Assembly: GCF_000382185.1 (NCBI RefSeq) | Contig: NZ_KB907784.1 | Coordinates: forward strand, 2,009,633-2,073,632 | Direction: 5' to 3' | Length of the DNA: 64,000 nucleotides | Source of the DNA: Bordetella sp. FB-8 | GTDB taxonomy: Bacteria; Pseudomonadota; Gammaproteobacteria; Burkholderiales; Burkholderiaceae_B | Shown: in pieces, positions 16,586-27,651 of the stretch | Position numbering within the stretch: the first letter of the stretch is position 1 | Layout: the number at the start of each line of letters is the position of its first letter | The notes under the pieces: generated by a model | Told to the model about the DNA's origin: nothing | Database searches by the model: none | Seen by the model: only the letters and a program-made list of their open reading frames with translations | Translations under genes and position numbers: made by a program

Positions 16586-19042
16586 TCAGGGGGCTGCATC
16601 GGGCCCGCCCTTGATCCATGCCAGGCGATGCAACTGCGCCATGGCGATGGGGTCATCCAGCAGCTTCAGGCGCTGCGGTTCCGACAGGCCGTCCAGATAC
16701 TCGGCGGCCTGGTAGACCAGCGCGCGGCGCGCGGCCAGGTTGGCCGGAACGGGACGGTGGCGGGCGGTGCCCATGGCGCAGGCCATGGCATTGACCACCG
16801 GGTCGCAAACGGCGTCGCCGAAGGTGGGATCCTCGTTGCGATGGTCGCGCGCGGCATGCGTGTACAGGTGCGTGTCCTGCAGCTCCCGGGGTGGGCGGGT
16901 TTCTTCGGGTATGCGAAACAGGTTGTGCCGGATGCTCTTGAGGCCGGGAGCGAGCCGGCTGGAGTACACCGACAGCGGGATGATGAGCAGCCAGGCCGCC
17001 AGGATGGGAATCATCCACGTCAGGAAGATCGGGTTGAGCCAGGCTACCAGCGAGGCCCAGGCAATGCCCAGCAAGGTCTGCGAGGCATGCCGGCGGATGG
17101 ATTCGCCCCAGGGCGTGTCCTGCGCGTCGCGGTGGGGCGAGACCCACTTGGCCTTCAGGCCCAGGTAGGCCGCCACCACGAAGCGGGTGTGAAAGATCAT
17201 GCGTACGGGCGCGAGCAGCATCGAGAACACGACTTCGAGCAGCATGCTCTGCAGCGCCTTGATGCGGCCGCCGTAGTCCTGCGGATCGCGGAACCAGATC
17301 CGCAGCAGGGCCAGCACCTTGGGCAGGAAAAGCAGCACGAACGTGGTGGAAAACAGTGCGATGGCCTTGTCCGGATGCCATTGCGGCCAGATCGGGAACA
17401 GCTGGCGCGGCTCGATGAAATATTGCGGCTCGGTCAGCGTGTGCACCGCCAGCAGCGCGGTGGACAGCACCATGAAGAGGAACCACAGCGGTGCTGACAG
17501 GTACGACATCACCCCGGTAAGAAACACCGCGCGGTGCACCGGGTGAAAGCCGTCGATCAGGAACAGCCGGAAGTTCATCAGGTTGCCGTGGCACCAGCGC
17601 TGGTCGCGCTGCAGCTCGTCGAGCAGGTTGGGCGGCAGTTCTTCGTAGCTGCCCGGCATATCGTAGGCGATCCAGACGCCCCAGCCGGCGCGGCGCATCA
17701 ACGCGGCCTCGACGAAGTCGTGCGACAGGATGGCGCCGGCGAACGAACCCTTGCCCGGCAGCGGCGCAAGAATGCAATGCTCCATGAAAGGCGCCAGGCG
17801 GATGATGGCGTTGTGTCCCCAGTAGTGCGACTCGCCCAACTGCCAATAGTGCATGCCCGCAGTGAACAGGGGGCCGTAGACGCGCGTGGCGAACTGCTGG
17901 ATGCGCGTGTAGAGGGTATCCATGCCGCTGGCTTGCGGCGCGCTCTGGATGATGCCGGCCGTGGGGTTGGCTTCCATCAGCTGCACCAGCGACTTGAGGC
18001 ATTCGCCGGTCATGACGCTGTCGGCGTCCAGCACCACCATGTACTGATAGTGCGCGCCCCAGCGGCGGCAGAAGTCGTCGATGTTGCCGCTCTTGCGCTT
18101 GACGCGGCGGCGGCGGCGGCGGTAGAAAATGCGGCCGAAGCCGCCCACTGTCTTGCACAGTTGCAGCCAGGCCTTCTGCTCCTGGATGCAGATATCTGCT
18201 TTGTAGCTGTCCGACAGCACGAAGACGTCGAAATTGCTGAGCGAATCGGTGCGGGCGAGCGATTCGTAGGTGGCGCGCAGGCCGGCGAAGACGCGCGCGA
18301 CGTCTTCGTTGCAGATAGGCATGACCAGGGCGCAGCGCGCGCCTTTCTCCGGCAGCGGCGCGTCGGACAGGCCGCGCGCGCAGATGCTGTAGCGGTCACG
18401 GCCGATCATGAGCTGCAGAAAGCCCATCATGGCCGTCCAGAAGCCGGAAGAGACCCAGCCGAACAGCAGCGCGAAAAGAATGAGGATCAGGATTTCCAGC
18501 AGATTGCCGCCCTGGTAGGGCAGCACGCCCTTCATATACCAGGTGGCCACGGCGGTCTGCGCGGTCACGCCCGCGAGCAGCACCAGGCGGCGCCGGCTGC
18601 CGGCGCGGCGCCAGGGCGCGCCGTCGTCGTCGCGCAAGATGGCGCGGGTGATGGGCGGGGCGGGCGGCGGGCCGTTGCGCAGGCGCCGCCACATGCGCAC
18701 CAGCGGATTGGTCACCCAGGGCACGGGCGCCAGGGACGAGCGCGCGTGCGGCGGCATGGCCGCGATCTCGGCACCCGAGGCATCGCTGTGCATGACGCCC
18801 GCAGCCAGCGGGCCTGCGCCTACGCCCAGCATGAGCCGCTGGCCTTCCGAGGCCATGGACGGTTCGGTGACCGTGCCGTGCTGGCCTATGGCTTCATGCA
18901 GCGCCGTCCAGGGGTCTTCGCCCCGGCAGACGGCCTGTTCGATCTGGCGTTCCAGTACCTGGCGCTGGGCCTCGGGCAGGGGCAGGTGCTGGATGTAGCC
19001 GTGGATCAGGCCGCGATCGGCCTCACTTGGCTTCAGGCTCAT
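16586..19042 (-). CDS. opgH: Glucans biosynthesis glucosyltransferase H
   Basis: An 818-residue inner-membrane family 2 glycosyltransferase that polymerises UDP-glucose into the backbone of osmoregulated periplasmic glucans. There is a cytoplasmic N-terminal region, two TM helices around residues 145-210, a catalytic domain with the D-x-D type [14 protein letters not shown] and the processive-synthase motif QRDQRW, then five or so C-terminal TM helices. Length is close to E. coli OpgH (847). The start overlaps the opgG stop by 20 bases, giving the usual opgGH order and coupled translation. A terminator follows. Confidence 0.95.
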   Translation of the reverse strand: MSLKPSEADRGLIHGYIQHLPLPEAQRQVLERQIEQAVCRGEDPWTALHEAIGQHGTVTEPSMASEGQRLMLGVGAGPLAAGVMHSDASGAEIAAMPPHARSSLAPVPWVTNPLVRMWRRLRNGPPPAPPITRAILRDDDGAPWRRAGSRRRLVLLAGVTAQTAVATWYMKGVLPYQGGNLLEILILILFALLFGWVSSGFWTAMMGFLQLMIGRDRYSICARGLSDAPLPEKGARCALVMPICNEDVARVFAGLRATYESLARTDSLSNFDVFVLSDSYKADICIQEQKAWLQLCKTVGGFGRIFYRRRRRRVKRKSGNIDDFCRRWGAHYQYMVVLDADSVMTGECLKSLVQLMEANPTAGIIQSAPQASGMDTLYTRIQQFATRVYGPLFTAGMHYWQLGESHYWGHNAIIRLAPFMEHCILAPLPGKGSFAGAILSHDFVEAALMRRAGWGVWIAYDMPGSYEELPPNLLDELQRDQRWCHGNLMNFRLFLIDGFHPVHRAVFLTGVMSYLSAPLWFLFMVLSTALLAVHTLTEPQYFIEPRQLFPIWPQWHPDKAIALFSTTFVLLFLPKVLALLRIWFRDPQDYGGRIKALQSMLLEVVFSMLLAPVRMIFHTRFVVAAYLGLKAKWVSPHRDAQDTPWGESIRRHASQTLLGIAWASLVAWLNPIFLTWMIPILAAWLLIIPLSVYSSRLAPGLKSIRHNLFRIPEETRPPRELQDTHLYTHAARDHRNEDPTFGDAVCDPVVNAMACAMGTARHRPVPANLAARRALVYQAAEYLDGLSEPQRLKLLDDPIAMAQLHRLAWIKGGPDAAP

Positions 19043-20864
19043 TTCTGCTGGGCGGCATTTGATAGGACCAGGTTTCCGACAGGGTGGTCTGGCCGCTGGT
19101 GAGCGAGGCGCGCATTTCGACCGGCTTGGCCGGATCCTTGACGTTCACACGCAGGGTCAGCCTGCGCCCGCCCGTAATGGGGTTGGGGCGCACCGAATTT
19201 TCGACGATCTGGCCGTTTTCGTTGGACCAGACGTTGGCGGTGACCGTCGCGTCGGCCGGCAGGTTCTCCAGCGAGGGGCCGACGAAGTCGACGATGAAGG
19301 TCGTGCTGCCGTCGCTGCGGCGGATCAGGTCCGGACCCTTGACTTCGTCGCGCGAGCGGCGCGTCTGCATGACCCAGGCCAGCGGCGTGTCGTGGATGCG
19401 CTGGTTGTTCAGCGTCCAGGTCATGCGGTAGCGCACGTCCAGCGGCACGCCGGGCTTGGGCTGCGCATCCGGCACCCAGAAGGCCACGATATTGTCGTTG
19501 GTCTCGTCGGGCGTGGGGATCTCGACCAGCTGCACGCTGCCCTTGCCCCAGTCGCCGACGGGCTGGATCCACAGGCTGGGACGTTTTTCGTAGTGGTCGT
19601 CGAGGTCTTCGTAGTTGTGGAAGTTGCGCGCGCGCTGCAGTAGGCCGAAGCCGCGCGGATTTTCCATGGCGAAGGCGCTGACGGCCAGCCGCTTCGGATT
19701 GTTCAGCGGACGCCACAGCCATTCGCCGTTGCCCGTATGCATGGCCAGCCCGTCCGAATCGTGCATCTCGGGCCGGTAGTTGACCGTGGGCGACGGCTGG
19801 TTGGAGCCGTACAGGAACATGCTGGTCAGCGGCGCGATGCCCAGGCGGCCGACATGTTCGCGCAGATAGATGCGCGCCTTCACGTCCACCACGGTGTCGA
19901 TGCCAGGGTGGAAGGTGAAGCGATAGGCGCCGCTGGCGCGCGGCGAATCGAGCAGCGCGTAGACGATGATGTCGGAGGCGTTCTTGGCGGGCTTGACGAT
20001 CCAGAACTTGCGAAATGCCGGAAATTCCTCGCCGGAAGGCAGCGCCGTGTCGATGGCCAGGCCGCGGGCCGACAGGCCGTAGGTCATGCCGCGGCCGATC
20101 ACGCGGAAATAGCTGGCGCCCAGGAACGAGGCCATCTCGTCATTGGGCTTGAGCGCGCTGTTGACCGGGTACAGGATCTTGAAGCCGGCAAAACCCAGGC
20201 CCTTGAGCAGCTTGGGGTCGATCTTCAGGTCGCCATAGTTGAAATCGTCCGGATCGAACTTGATCGGATGCACGGCGCCGTGCTCGTCGACTTCGTTGAT
20301 CTGGACGGGCACATTGAAATGCATGCCCTCGGGGTAGAAACCGAGGTGAAAGGGCGAATCGTCGTCACGCCAGTGCGAGCGGTCTTCGCGGAACTGCACG
20401 TTCTGGTAATTGGCGTACTTCAGGTCCTGCAGTTTTTCGGGCAGGTTGGGCGTGGGCTGCCTGTAGCGTTCCGAGGCAAGGTGGTGGGCCATGTTCTCCA
20501 CTTCGGAAAAGGCGAAGTGGACGGCGGGTTTGGCGGCTTCCGATTCAGCCTTGCGCGCAGCGGGCTTGGTTGCGGGTTTGTGCTCGGTCTGGGGGTGCGG
20601 CTTGGCCTGGGCGGGCTTGGTCTCTGTCCGCTTAGCCTCGACCGGCCTGGGTCTGGGCTTGGGCGACTCGGGCTTGACCGCCGGCTTGGCCGGTTCGGGC
20701 GGGACCTCGATGCGGATGACCTGCGCATTGGTGGTATCAACGTGCGGCATGGGAGGCTGCGCAGCTTGCGATTGCGCGTAGGCCGTTCCGGTCAGCAGGG
20801 CGGCGAAAACAAGACTGGCGATCGGAATACTGCCGCGGATGCGGCGGGCAATGGAAAAGGTCAC
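19023..20864 (-). CDS. opgG: Glucans biosynthesis protein G, with extended Pro/Lys linker
   Basis: A periplasmic protein required for branching or release of osmoregulated glucans. A GTG start at 20864 gives 613 residues with a signal peptide ([19 protein letters not shown], cleavage near residue 30). An upstream GTG at 20915 would add 17 residues and weaken the signal. Residues about 55-113 are a linker rich in Pro, Lys and Ala (for example [20 protein letters not shown]) resembling TonB-type spacers. The MdoG domain starts about residue 115. E. coli OpgG is about 511 residues, so the extra length is the linker. The gene heads the opgGH operon. Confidence 0.93.
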   Translation of the reverse strand: MTFSIARRIRGSIPIASLVFAALLTGTAYAQSQAAQPPMPHVDTTNAQVIRIEVPPEPAKPAVKPESPKPRPRPVEAKRTETKPAQAKPHPQTEHKPATKPAARKAESEAAKPAVHFAFSEVENMAHHLASERYRQPTPNLPEKLQDLKYANYQNVQFREDRSHWRDDDSPFHLGFYPEGMHFNVPVQINEVDEHGAVHPIKFDPDDFNYGDLKIDPKLLKGLGFAGFKILYPVNSALKPNDEMASFLGASYFRVIGRGMTYGLSARGLAIDTALPSGEEFPAFRKFWIVKPAKNASDIIVYALLDSPRASGAYRFTFHPGIDTVVDVKARIYLREHVGRLGIAPLTSMFLYGSNQPSPTVNYRPEMHDSDGLAMHTGNGEWLWRPLNNPKRLAVSAFAMENPRGFGLLQRARNFHNYEDLDDHYEKRPSLWIQPVGDWGKGSVQLVEIPTPDETNDNIVAFWVPDAQPKPGVPLDVRYRMTWTLNNQRIHDTPLAWVMQTRRSRDEVKGPDLIRRSDGSTTFIVDFVGPSLENLPADATVTANVWSNENGQIVENSVRPNPITGGRRLTLRVNVKDPAKPVEMRASLTSGQTTLSETWSYQMPPSRNEPEAK

Positions 20865-21004
20865 GGCGTGGAGCCTTTTGCGAAAAACAAAATAAGCAAG
20901 GTGGGATTTTTGCACAGACGGCGGCTACAGGTGCGGCAAGGCCCTGGACGCAGGTTTGCCGGGGCGCCCGCCGTGCTGCCCCGGGATGATACTCCGCTCC
21001 GGGA

Positions 21005-21727
21005 TCAGCGCGAAGTGGCGCCCGGCGCCCGGCGCCAGACGCGCCAGAGCAACAGACACAGCAGGCCGCAGCCGAGCAGGGCCAGCGCGCCGGCATAGAT
21101 GGGCAGCAGGCGGCCGGCGCCTTGCAAGGTGGCCGCTAGACTGCCTTTCAGGGCGATGGGGGCCACGATGATGGCAAAAGCCAGCAGGATGCCGCCGATG
21201 GCAAGCAGGAACAGCGCCATCCAACCCAACTGCGGGACGGTCGCGCGGCCGGGGGAGGGGGCGGCGCGCGCCGGGGCGGCCTTGGCCGCCTTGGCCGGAT
21301 TGTCAGCTTTGCCGGCAGCGCGCGATTTGGCCTTGGGTTCGGCCGGGCGCGGCGAGGCCAGACGGACCAAGCCCTGCCAAAGTCCCGGCGCGGCGGCCAG
21401 GCTACCGAAGCCGGCCAGGGCTCCCAGCAGGGCTTCGGGCGAGATCGGACGCGGGCCGGCAAGCCAGCCCGATGTTTGGCCCAAGCCCGGCCAGGCGCCC
21501 AGGTGGCCGTAGAGCGCGTGGCCCAGCCCGTAAAGGGCGGCTAATGCGGCGGCGATCACGGCCAGCACCGTCACGGCGCTGGCCGCATCCTGGGCGCGCC
21601 GGCTAATGGGCATCAGCATGACCAGAGCGAGTATCTTCAGGCTCAGCCAAGTCGCCGTGGCCAACAAGGCGGCGCCGGCCAGCGACAGCGCAAAGCCAAA
21701 GAGAAAGCGGGTGAGAAACAGCAGCAT
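21005..21727 (-). CDS. Hypothetical inner-membrane protein
   Basis: A 240-residue protein I do not recognise. It has hydrophobic segments at the N-terminus (LLFLTRFLFGFALSLAGAAL and a second just after), around AVTVLAVIAAALAALYGLGH, and two at the C-terminus (LGWMALFLLAIGGILLAFAI; LLPIYAGALALLGCGLLCLL). Between them lies an Ala/Lys/Pro-rich cytoplasmic stretch (about residues 125-165). The start MLLFLTRF at 21727 is preferred to 21748 by its closeness to the first helix. It lies upstream of opgG on the same strand with a 140-base gap. No function is inferred. Confidence 0.7.
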   Translation of the reverse strand: MLLFLTRFLFGFALSLAGAALLATATWLSLKILALVMLMPISRRAQDAASAVTVLAVIAAALAALYGLGHALYGHLGAWPGLGQTSGWLAGPRPISPEALLGALAGFGSLAAAPGLWQGLVRLASPRPAEPKAKSRAAGKADNPAKAAKAAPARAAPSPGRATVPQLGWMALFLLAIGGILLAFAIIVAPIALKGSLAATLQGAGRLLPIYAGALALLGCGLLCLLLWRVWRRAPGATSR

Positions 21728-21811
21728 GGAACTCTGAGTCGCCTGCAAGGGGCGGCGGGCGGCATGACCTTAGCACATTGCGCGGACGGCCCCTCTGGGT
21801 ATTGGCAGGCG

Positions 21812-22879
21812 TTAGGCCGACATCTCTGCGCACAGCCGTCGCATCAGGTCTGCGGCAGGCAGGGCGCGCGACAGGCGAAAGCCCTGGCCGGCCCATTGCG
21901 CGGCGAAGTCGGCGCTGCCCCGGGCCTTGGCGGCTGCGTGCAGGGCCTTGCCCGCGTCGTAGACGATGGGATAGTCGGGCAGGGTTGGGCACCCGGGGGC
22001 CGCGCCCAAGGCGGTGAGCCGGTTGGCAAAGCCGCGCGCGGGGCGTCCGGAAATCGACCGCGTCATCACGGTGGTCCGGGAACTGTCCTGCGCCAGCAGG
22101 GCCTGCCGGTAGGCGGCATCGGCGCCCGATTCGGGGCACGAGACGAAGGCGGTGCCTAGTTGCGCGGCTTGCGCGCCCAGCGCCCGCGCCGCGGTGATGC
22201 CCGCGCCGTCCATGATGCCCCCGGCTGCGACCACCGGCAAAGGCAGGCGTGCGGCCAGCAGGCGCGTCAGCGCCAGGGTGCCAAGTTGTTCGTCGGGGCC
22301 GTCGGGCTCGAAGATGCCGCGATGGCCGCCGGCCTCGATGCCCTGTGCCACGATGGCATCGATGCCGGCCGCCGCGATGCGGCGGGCCTCCTCCAGGCTG
22401 GTGGCGCTGGCCATCAGGTAGCAGCCGGCCGCATGCAGGGCGTCGATGCGCTGGGCCTCGGGCAGACCGAAATGAAAGCTCACCACTGCCGGGCGTTCGT
22501 CGAGCAGCATGTGCAGCATGTCCTCGTCGGCTACGAAGCTGGTGTAGATCTCGCGCAGTTGCGCCGGCGGCTGCGCGCCGAATTCGGCGAAGCAGGGCGC
22601 CAGGTAGTCGATCCAGGCGCGCTCGCGTTCGGCGTCGGCCTGGGCCGGCCTGTGGCAGAAGAGGTTGACGTTGAAGATGCCCTGCGTGAGCGCGCGGGTT
22701 TGCCTGATGGACTCGCGCGCGGCGGCTGCGTTCATCGCGGCCACGCCCAGCGATCCCAGGCCGCCGGCGTTGCTTACCGCGGCAGCCAGCGCCGGGGTGC
22801 TCGTGCCGGCCATGGGAGCCTGGATGATCGGCTGGCGCAGGCCCAGGCGGGCGGTCAGGGATGTGGTGGTCTGGGTCAT
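21812..22879 (-). CDS. Nitronate monooxygenase (2-nitropropane dioxygenase family)
   Basis: A 355-residue FMN-dependent TIM-barrel enzyme. The N-terminal [19 protein letters not shown], the phosphate-binding [11 protein letters not shown] with the catalytic His, [12 protein letters not shown] and [11 protein letters not shown] are all typical of class I nitronate monooxygenases, which oxidise alkyl nitronates to carbonyl compounds plus nitrite. Length matches the family. It appears monocistronic. A 181-base inverted-repeat element lies just upstream of its start, between it and a divergent metallophosphoesterase gene. Confidence 0.9.
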   Translation of the reverse strand: MTQTTTSLTARLGLRQPIIQAPMAGTSTPALAAAVSNAGGLGSLGVAAMNAAAARESIRQTRALTQGIFNVNLFCHRPAQADAERERAWIDYLAPCFAEFGAQPPAQLREIYTSFVADEDMLHMLLDERPAVVSFHFGLPEAQRIDALHAAGCYLMASATSLEEARRIAAAGIDAIVAQGIEAGGHRGIFEPDGPDEQLGTLALTRLLAARLPLPVVAAGGIMDGAGITAARALGAQAAQLGTAFVSCPESGADAAYRQALLAQDSSRTTVMTRSISGRPARGFANRLTALGAAPGCPTLPDYPIVYDAGKALHAAAKARGSADFAAQWAGQGFRLSRALPAADLMRRLCAEMSA

Positions 22880-22927
22880 GCAATCACGTTAGCGGCTCGG
22901 ACCCGGATGCGCAAGTTGGGTTAGCCT

Positions 22928-23108
22928 AGGGCCTGGTGACGCTAAAAGGCGTCGCACATGTGCATCCCAACGCGCACCTGGCAAGGTGCGAAGCGCAGCC
23001 GTAGCGGTACTGCGGCGAGCATTGGCAACGCGGCCAGGCGCGCGTTGGGATGCCTACCCTTTGGGTTAGCCGGCCAGCGCGCGGCTCCTTTTAGCGTCAA
23101 CAGGCCCT
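22928..23108. repeat. 181-bp MITE-like element with 22-bp terminal inverted repeats
   Basis: The ends, 22928-22949 and 23087-23108, are inverted repeats matching at 21 of 22 positions (AGGGCCTGGTGACGCTAAAA... and its complement). Inside are a second 14-base perfect inverted repeat (22962-22975 with 23040-23053, GCATCCCAACGCGC) and a small hairpin CACCTGGCAAGGTG. There is no open frame of note. The structure is that of a miniature inverted-repeat element or structured extragenic repeat. It ends 6 bases before the start codon of the metallophosphoesterase gene. Confidence 0.75.
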
Positions 23109-23114
23109 GATGTC

Positions 23115-24275
23115 ATGGCTTTGAGTCGTTCGTCTTTTTTCCTGCGTTTTGTCATTCTCAGTGTGGTCGGGCATGCGTATGTCGGCCTGCGCCTGATTCC
23201 CGACGCGCCTGTCGGCGCAGCGGCGACGACGGGTGCCTGGCTGTGGCTGCTGCTGTCCTGCGTGCTGATCCCGCTGGGCATGCTCAGCCGCCGCGCATCG
23301 CATCCGCGGCCCTGGGGCGAGGCGGCGGCCTGGATCGGCCTGTTGGCGCTGGGGTTTTTCTCGTCGCTGTTCGTCTGCACCGTACTGCGCGATGCCGTGC
23401 TGCTGGCCGCCTGGGTCGCGGCGCTGCTGGGCGCGCATGTGCCCATGCCGCAGTTGCGCGCCCTGTCGGCCTTGCTGGTTCCGGCGCTGGCCTTGCTCGG
23501 TAGTGTCGTAGGGTTTGCTAACGCACGCAGGTTAGCGCGCGTGGTGACGGTGAGTGTGCCCATCGCCGGACTGCCTGATGCGCTGGAGAATTTCACCATC
23601 GTGCAGATCAGCGACGTGCATGTTGGGCCGACGATCAAGTCGGGTTATGTGCGCGCCATCGTCGAAGCGGTGAATGCCGAGCGCCCGGACATGATCGCGA
23701 TCACGGGCGACGTGGTCGACGGCAGCGTCGAGATGCTGTCGGCGCATACACAGCCCCTGGCCGACCTGAGCGCGCCCCATGGGGTGTACCTGGTGACGGG
23801 CAACCATGAGTATTACTCGGGAGCCTCGGCCTGGGTACGGGAATTCCGCCGCCTGGGCTTGCATGTGCTGATGAACGAGCATGTGGTCGTCGGGCCGCAC
23901 GGACACGATGTGGTGGTGGCCGGGATCACCGACTACACCGCCGGCTCGCACGACGCGCAGCAGCGCAGTGATCCGGTCCGCGCCCTGGCGGGTGCGCCGG
24001 CGGGCGCCGCGGTCAAGTTGCTGCTCGCGCACCAGCCGCGCAGCGCGATAGCGTCAGCTCCCTTGGGTTACACGCTGCAGCTATCCGGTCATACCCACGG
24101 CGGGCAGTTCTTCCCGTGGGGGCTTTTCGTGCGCATGCAGCAGCCTTTCACGGCAGGGCTGTACCGGCACCAGGGGATGTGGTTGTATGTGAGCCGCGGA
24201 ACGGGGTACTGGGGGCCGCCCAAGCGGTTGTGGGCGCCTTCGGAGATCACGCGGATACGGCTGGTGCGGGCTTGA
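23115..24275 (+). CDS. Membrane-anchored metallophosphoesterase
   Basis: A 386-residue protein with four or so N-terminal TM helices (residues about 8-140), followed by a calcineurin-like phosphoesterase domain. Metal ligands are visible in VQISDVHVGPT, AITGDVVDG, VTGNHEYYSG, LLLAHQP and LSGHTHGGQFFPWG. Members of this group resemble YkuE-type UDP-diacylglucosamine hydrolases, but substrates vary. The first ATG, at 23115, has no convincing ribosome site because the repeat element ends 6 bases before it, so the true start or expression may differ. Confidence 0.88.
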   Translation: MALSRSSFFLRFVILSVVGHAYVGLRLIPDAPVGAAATTGAWLWLLLSCVLIPLGMLSRRASHPRPWGEAAAWIGLLALGFFSSLFVCTVLRDAVLLAAWVAALLGAHVPMPQLRALSALLVPALALLGSVVGFANARRLARVVTVSVPIAGLPDALENFTIVQISDVHVGPTIKSGYVRAIVEAVNAERPDMIAITGDVVDGSVEMLSAHTQPLADLSAPHGVYLVTGNHEYYSGASAWVREFRRLGLHVLMNEHVVVGPHGHDVVVAGITDYTAGSHDAQQRSDPVRALAGAPAGAAVKLLLAHQPRSAIASAPLGYTLQLSGHTHGGQFFPWGLFVRMQQPFTAGLYRHQGMWLYVSRGTGYWGPPKRLWAPSEITRIRLVRA

Positions 24276-24282
24276 AGTCCCG

Positions 24283-25800
24283 CTACGGTGCGGGCTTTGC
24301 CCATCCCTTGGCGTGCTCCACCGCCTGCTTCCAGCGGGCCATGCGCGCCTCACGCCTGTCCGCCGACCAGGCAGGCTCGAAGCGGCGCTCGGCTTGCCAA
24401 TGGCCGGCGAGTTCGTCCTGTGACGACCAGAAACCGACGGCCAATCCGGCCAGGCCTGCGGCGCCCAGCGCAGTCGACTCCAGCACGCGCGGCCGCACCA
24501 CTGGCACGCCCAGCAGATCGGCTTGCATCTGCATGAGCAAGTCGTTGCGCGCCGCGCCGCCATCGGCGCGCAGTTCGGACAGGGCGATGCCGCTGTCGGA
24601 CTGCATGCAGTCCAGCAGCTCCGCGCTTTGCAGTGCGATCGATTCCAGCGTGGCGCGCGCGATGTGCGCGCGCGTCGTGCCGCGCGTCATGCCTACCAGC
24701 GTGCCGCGGGCGTAGGGGTCCCAGTGCGGTGCGCCCAGGCCGGTGAAGGCGGGCACCAGGAAGACATCGTCGGTGTCGGCCACCTGCGCGGCCAGCGCGC
24801 CGACTTCGTCGGAACGGGAAATGATCCCCAGCCCGTCGCGCAGCCATTGCACCGAAGCGCCGCCCATGAACACGCTGCCTTCGAGGATGTAAGTGGCCTG
24901 CCCGTGCTGCGCGGGCGAACCCGTCCAGCCCAGGGTGGACAGGAGCCGGCTGCGCGAGGCGACGGGCTGCGCGCCGACGTTCATGAGCATGAAGCAGCCG
25001 GTGCCGTAGGTGTTCTTGACCATGCCGGACTCGAAGCATGCCTGTCCGAACGTGGCGGCCTGCTGATCGCCCGCCGCGCCGGCGATCGGGATGGCGCCGC
25101 CCAGCAAGGCGGGCAAGGCATGGCCGATGATGCCGCTGCTGGGCGCGATCTGCGGCAGCACGCTGCGCGGGATATCCAGCAGCGCGAGTATCTCGTCGTC
25201 CCAGTCGCGTTTGCGCAGGTCGTAGAGCATGGTGCGCGATGCATTGCTGTCATCGGTGCTGTGCACCGCGCCGCCGGTCAGCTGCCATGCGAGCCAGGTG
25301 TCGATGGTGCCGAAGGCCAGCTCGCCGCGCTCGGCCGCGGCGCGCGCGCCGGGCACATGGTCCAGCAGCCAAGCCAGTTTGGTGCCCGAGAAATAGGCGT
25401 CCACGATCAGGCCGGTGCGCTCCTGCAGCCAATCCGCATGGCCGTCCAAACGCAGTTTTTCGCAGAAAGCGGCGGTACGGCGATCCTGCCACACCAGGGC
25501 ATGCGCCACCGGCCGGCCGGTGGCGCGTTCCCACAGTACGGTCGTTTCACGTTGGTTGGTGATGCCGATGGCCGCGATGTCCGAGGCTTGCGCGCCGGCG
25601 TTGGCCAGAGCCCCGCGCGCGGTTGCCAGTTGGGTCTGCCAGATTTCCATCGCGTCATGCTCGACCCAGCCGGGCTGCGGATAGTGCTGAGGGAACTCGC
25701 GCTGGTCGAGGCCGCGCATGCGGCCTTCTCGATCAAAGACGACAGCCCGGGAGCTGGTGGTGCCCTGGTCCAGCGCGAGGAGGAATTGCCCTTGAACCAT
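24283..25800 (-). CDS. glpK: Glycerol kinase
   Basis: A 505-residue FGGY-family kinase phosphorylating glycerol to glycerol 3-phosphate with ATP. Motifs: the N-terminal [66 protein letters not shown] and the ATP-site [16 protein letters not shown]. Start MVQGQF at 25800 fits the family; the in-frame extension to 25920 runs into the upstream MFS gene. No glpD, glpF or glpR is nearby. The 38-base gap from the MFS gene suggests cotranscription with it. Confidence 0.96.
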   Translation of the reverse strand: MVQGQFLLALDQGTTSSRAVVFDREGRMRGLDQREFPQHYPQPGWVEHDAMEIWQTQLATARGALANAGAQASDIAAIGITNQRETTVLWERATGRPVAHALVWQDRRTAAFCEKLRLDGHADWLQERTGLIVDAYFSGTKLAWLLDHVPGARAAAERGELAFGTIDTWLAWQLTGGAVHSTDDSNASRTMLYDLRKRDWDDEILALLDIPRSVLPQIAPSSGIIGHALPALLGGAIPIAGAAGDQQAATFGQACFESGMVKNTYGTGCFMLMNVGAQPVASRSRLLSTLGWTGSPAQHGQATYILEGSVFMGGASVQWLRDGLGIISRSDEVGALAAQVADTDDVFLVPAFTGLGAPHWDPYARGTLVGMTRGTTRAHIARATLESIALQSAELLDCMQSDSGIALSELRADGGAARNDLLMQMQADLLGVPVVRPRVLESTALGAAGLAGLAVGFWSSQDELAGHWQAERRFEPAWSADRREARMARWKQAVEHAKGWAKPAP

Positions 25801-25838
25801 GGCGGCCTGCCTTCTGGGTTGATTTGACCGTGGTCGGA

Positions 25839-27293
25839 TTAGCCGTGCTTTCTGCCCAGGCTCAGATGCGAGCCGGCCCTCGCGGGCAGCCGCAGAAAGG
25901 AAAAATACGACGCCATGCACAGTACGCCGATGATGACGAAACCGGCCAGGGCGTCGGAGGAGGCGAGCGAAGTGCGGCTATGCAGCACCATGCTGGCGTG
26001 CAGGGTGACGGCGGCTACGCCCACACCCAGGCTCACGCCCAACTGCTGAGCCATGGCGGAAAAGCTGCTGGCGCTGCTCATCTGCTCCTGGGTGATGTCG
26101 GCATAGGTCAGCGTGTTGACGCCGGTGAACTGCAGCGAGCGGAAGAACCCGCCCAGGAGCAGGATCAGGATCATCAGCCAGGCCGGCATGTGCGGCGTGA
26201 ACAGGGCGCATACGATCACGAAACCGCCGGTGAGCAGCGCGTTGACGGTCAGCACGCGGCGAAAGCCGAAGCGTTCCACGATGGGCGTGGCGACGAATTT
26301 CATCAGCAGCGACCCGGCCGCGCTGGCGAAGGTAATAAGGCCAGCCTGAAAGGGCGTCATCCCGAAGCCCACCTGCAGCAGCATGGCCAGCAGAAAAGGC
26401 ATGGCTCCCACGGCAAAGCGGCACAGATTGCCGCCCAATACCGAGATGGCGAACGTGGGCTTGTCCAGCAGCGCCAAGTCGATGATGGGATGGGGCGCAC
26501 GGCGGGCATGCAGCACGTAGAGCCAGCCGCAGGTCAGGCCGACGGCCAGCAGCAGACTCGGCTGCGACCAGTCCGACACGGCCTGGCCCAGCGATTCGAA
26601 GGCGCTGACCAGCGTGGCCAGACTGATGCCGCTCAGGACGAAGCCAATGCCGTCGAGCTTGTGGGTATGTTCTTCGCGGATTTCCTGGATGAAGCGCAAC
26701 ACCATGACGATGCCCAGGATGCCAAAGGGGATGTTGATCAGGAAGATCCAGTGCCACGACATGTAGGTGACCATGAAGCCGCCTATGGGTGGCCCGATCA
26801 CCGGCCCGAGCAGGGCGGGCATGGACAGGAAGGACATGGCGCGCAGCAGGTTTTCCCTGGGCACGATGCGCAGGAGGATGATCCGCCCCACCGGGACCAT
26901 CATGGCGCCGGCCATGCCCTGCGCGATGCGCGCCAGCACCAGCTGCGCCAGGTTTTGCGAGAGCGCGCAGGCGACCGAGCTGAGCGTGAACAGGGCGATG
27001 GCCGCGACAAACACCCGGCGTGCGCCGTAGCGGTCGGCGGCCCAGCCGCTGACAGGCACGAATACGGCCACGGCCAGCAGGTAGGAGGTGATCGCCACGT
27101 TCAGCCGCACCGGCGTGGATCCCAGGCTCGCGGCCATGGCGGGCAGGGCCGTGGCGACTACGGTGGAGTCCAGCATCTGCATGAACAGCGCGCACCCCAC
27201 GATGAAGGGGATCATGCGCGCGGCCCGGGCCGCGCGTGCCGCGTTCTGGTCGGAGCGGGCGGACAGGACGGCGGTGGTGGGCTCGGCGGACAT
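25839..27293 (-). CDS. EmrB/QacA-type MFS drug exporter (DHA2, 14 TM)
   Basis: A 484-residue multidrug transporter. Motif C-like [19 protein letters not shown], motif A-like [13 protein letters not shown] and the TM1 motif [13 protein letters not shown] are visible, together with about 14 hydrophobic segments, as in DHA2 proton-driven exporters. The start at 27293 is an ATG; an in-frame TTG at 27305 is possible. The gene ends 38 bases before glpK. Substrate unknown. No adaptor (EmrA-like) gene is adjacent. Confidence 0.9.
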   Translation of the reverse strand: MSAEPTTAVLSARSDQNAARAARAARMIPFIVGCALFMQMLDSTVVATALPAMAASLGSTPVRLNVAITSYLLAVAVFVPVSGWAADRYGARRVFVAAIALFTLSSVACALSQNLAQLVLARIAQGMAGAMMVPVGRIILLRIVPRENLLRAMSFLSMPALLGPVIGPPIGGFMVTYMSWHWIFLINIPFGILGIVMVLRFIQEIREEHTHKLDGIGFVLSGISLATLVSAFESLGQAVSDWSQPSLLLAVGLTCGWLYVLHARRAPHPIIDLALLDKPTFAISVLGGNLCRFAVGAMPFLLAMLLQVGFGMTPFQAGLITFASAAGSLLMKFVATPIVERFGFRRVLTVNALLTGGFVIVCALFTPHMPAWLMILILLLGGFFRSLQFTGVNTLTYADITQEQMSSASSFSAMAQQLGVSLGVGVAAVTLHASMVLHSRTSLASSDALAGFVIIGVLCMASYFSFLRLPARAGSHLSLGRKHG

Positions 27294-27442
27294 GGAAAGC
27301 AGCAACGGCTGGCGGGAGTGGGCACGATTGTAACGCTGGCGCCGGGTGCGTCTTGAGGGCCCTCTTTGCGGCCGTGCAGTAAACTTCGTTCATGATTCCC
27401 TGGCAGCCCGGGCTGCCGCGACAAACCAGAGCAATTGCCGCC

Positions 27443-27631
27443 ATGGCCAAAAATTACGAATCCGAAGCGACCCAGTTCATCAAGGCCTACAAGGTACAGC
27501 ACCCCGACACCGAGCGCCGCCAGCTCGAAGGCCGCGCCCGTCTGTGGGACAAGGAACAGGACGCTGAACTGCAGGAAGGCTTTCGCCAGGCCCGCGTGCC
27601 GCAGAAGCCTTACGTGTACCAGGCCGACTGA
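27443..27631 (+). CDS. DUF3460 family small protein
   Basis: A 62-residue, highly charged protein (MAKNYESEATQFIKAYK..., ending PQKPYVYQAD) of the DUF3460 family, common in Burkholderiales and nearly always found immediately upstream of scpA and panC, as here (20 bases to scpA). The function is unknown. The start at 27443 was chosen over 27392 because the family begins MAKNYES. Confidence 0.9.
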   Translation: MAKNYESEATQFIKAYKVQHPDTERRQLEGRARLWDKEQDAELQEGFRQARVPQKPYVYQAD

Positions 27632-27651
27632 GCCGCCCGCTCCAAGCGCCC

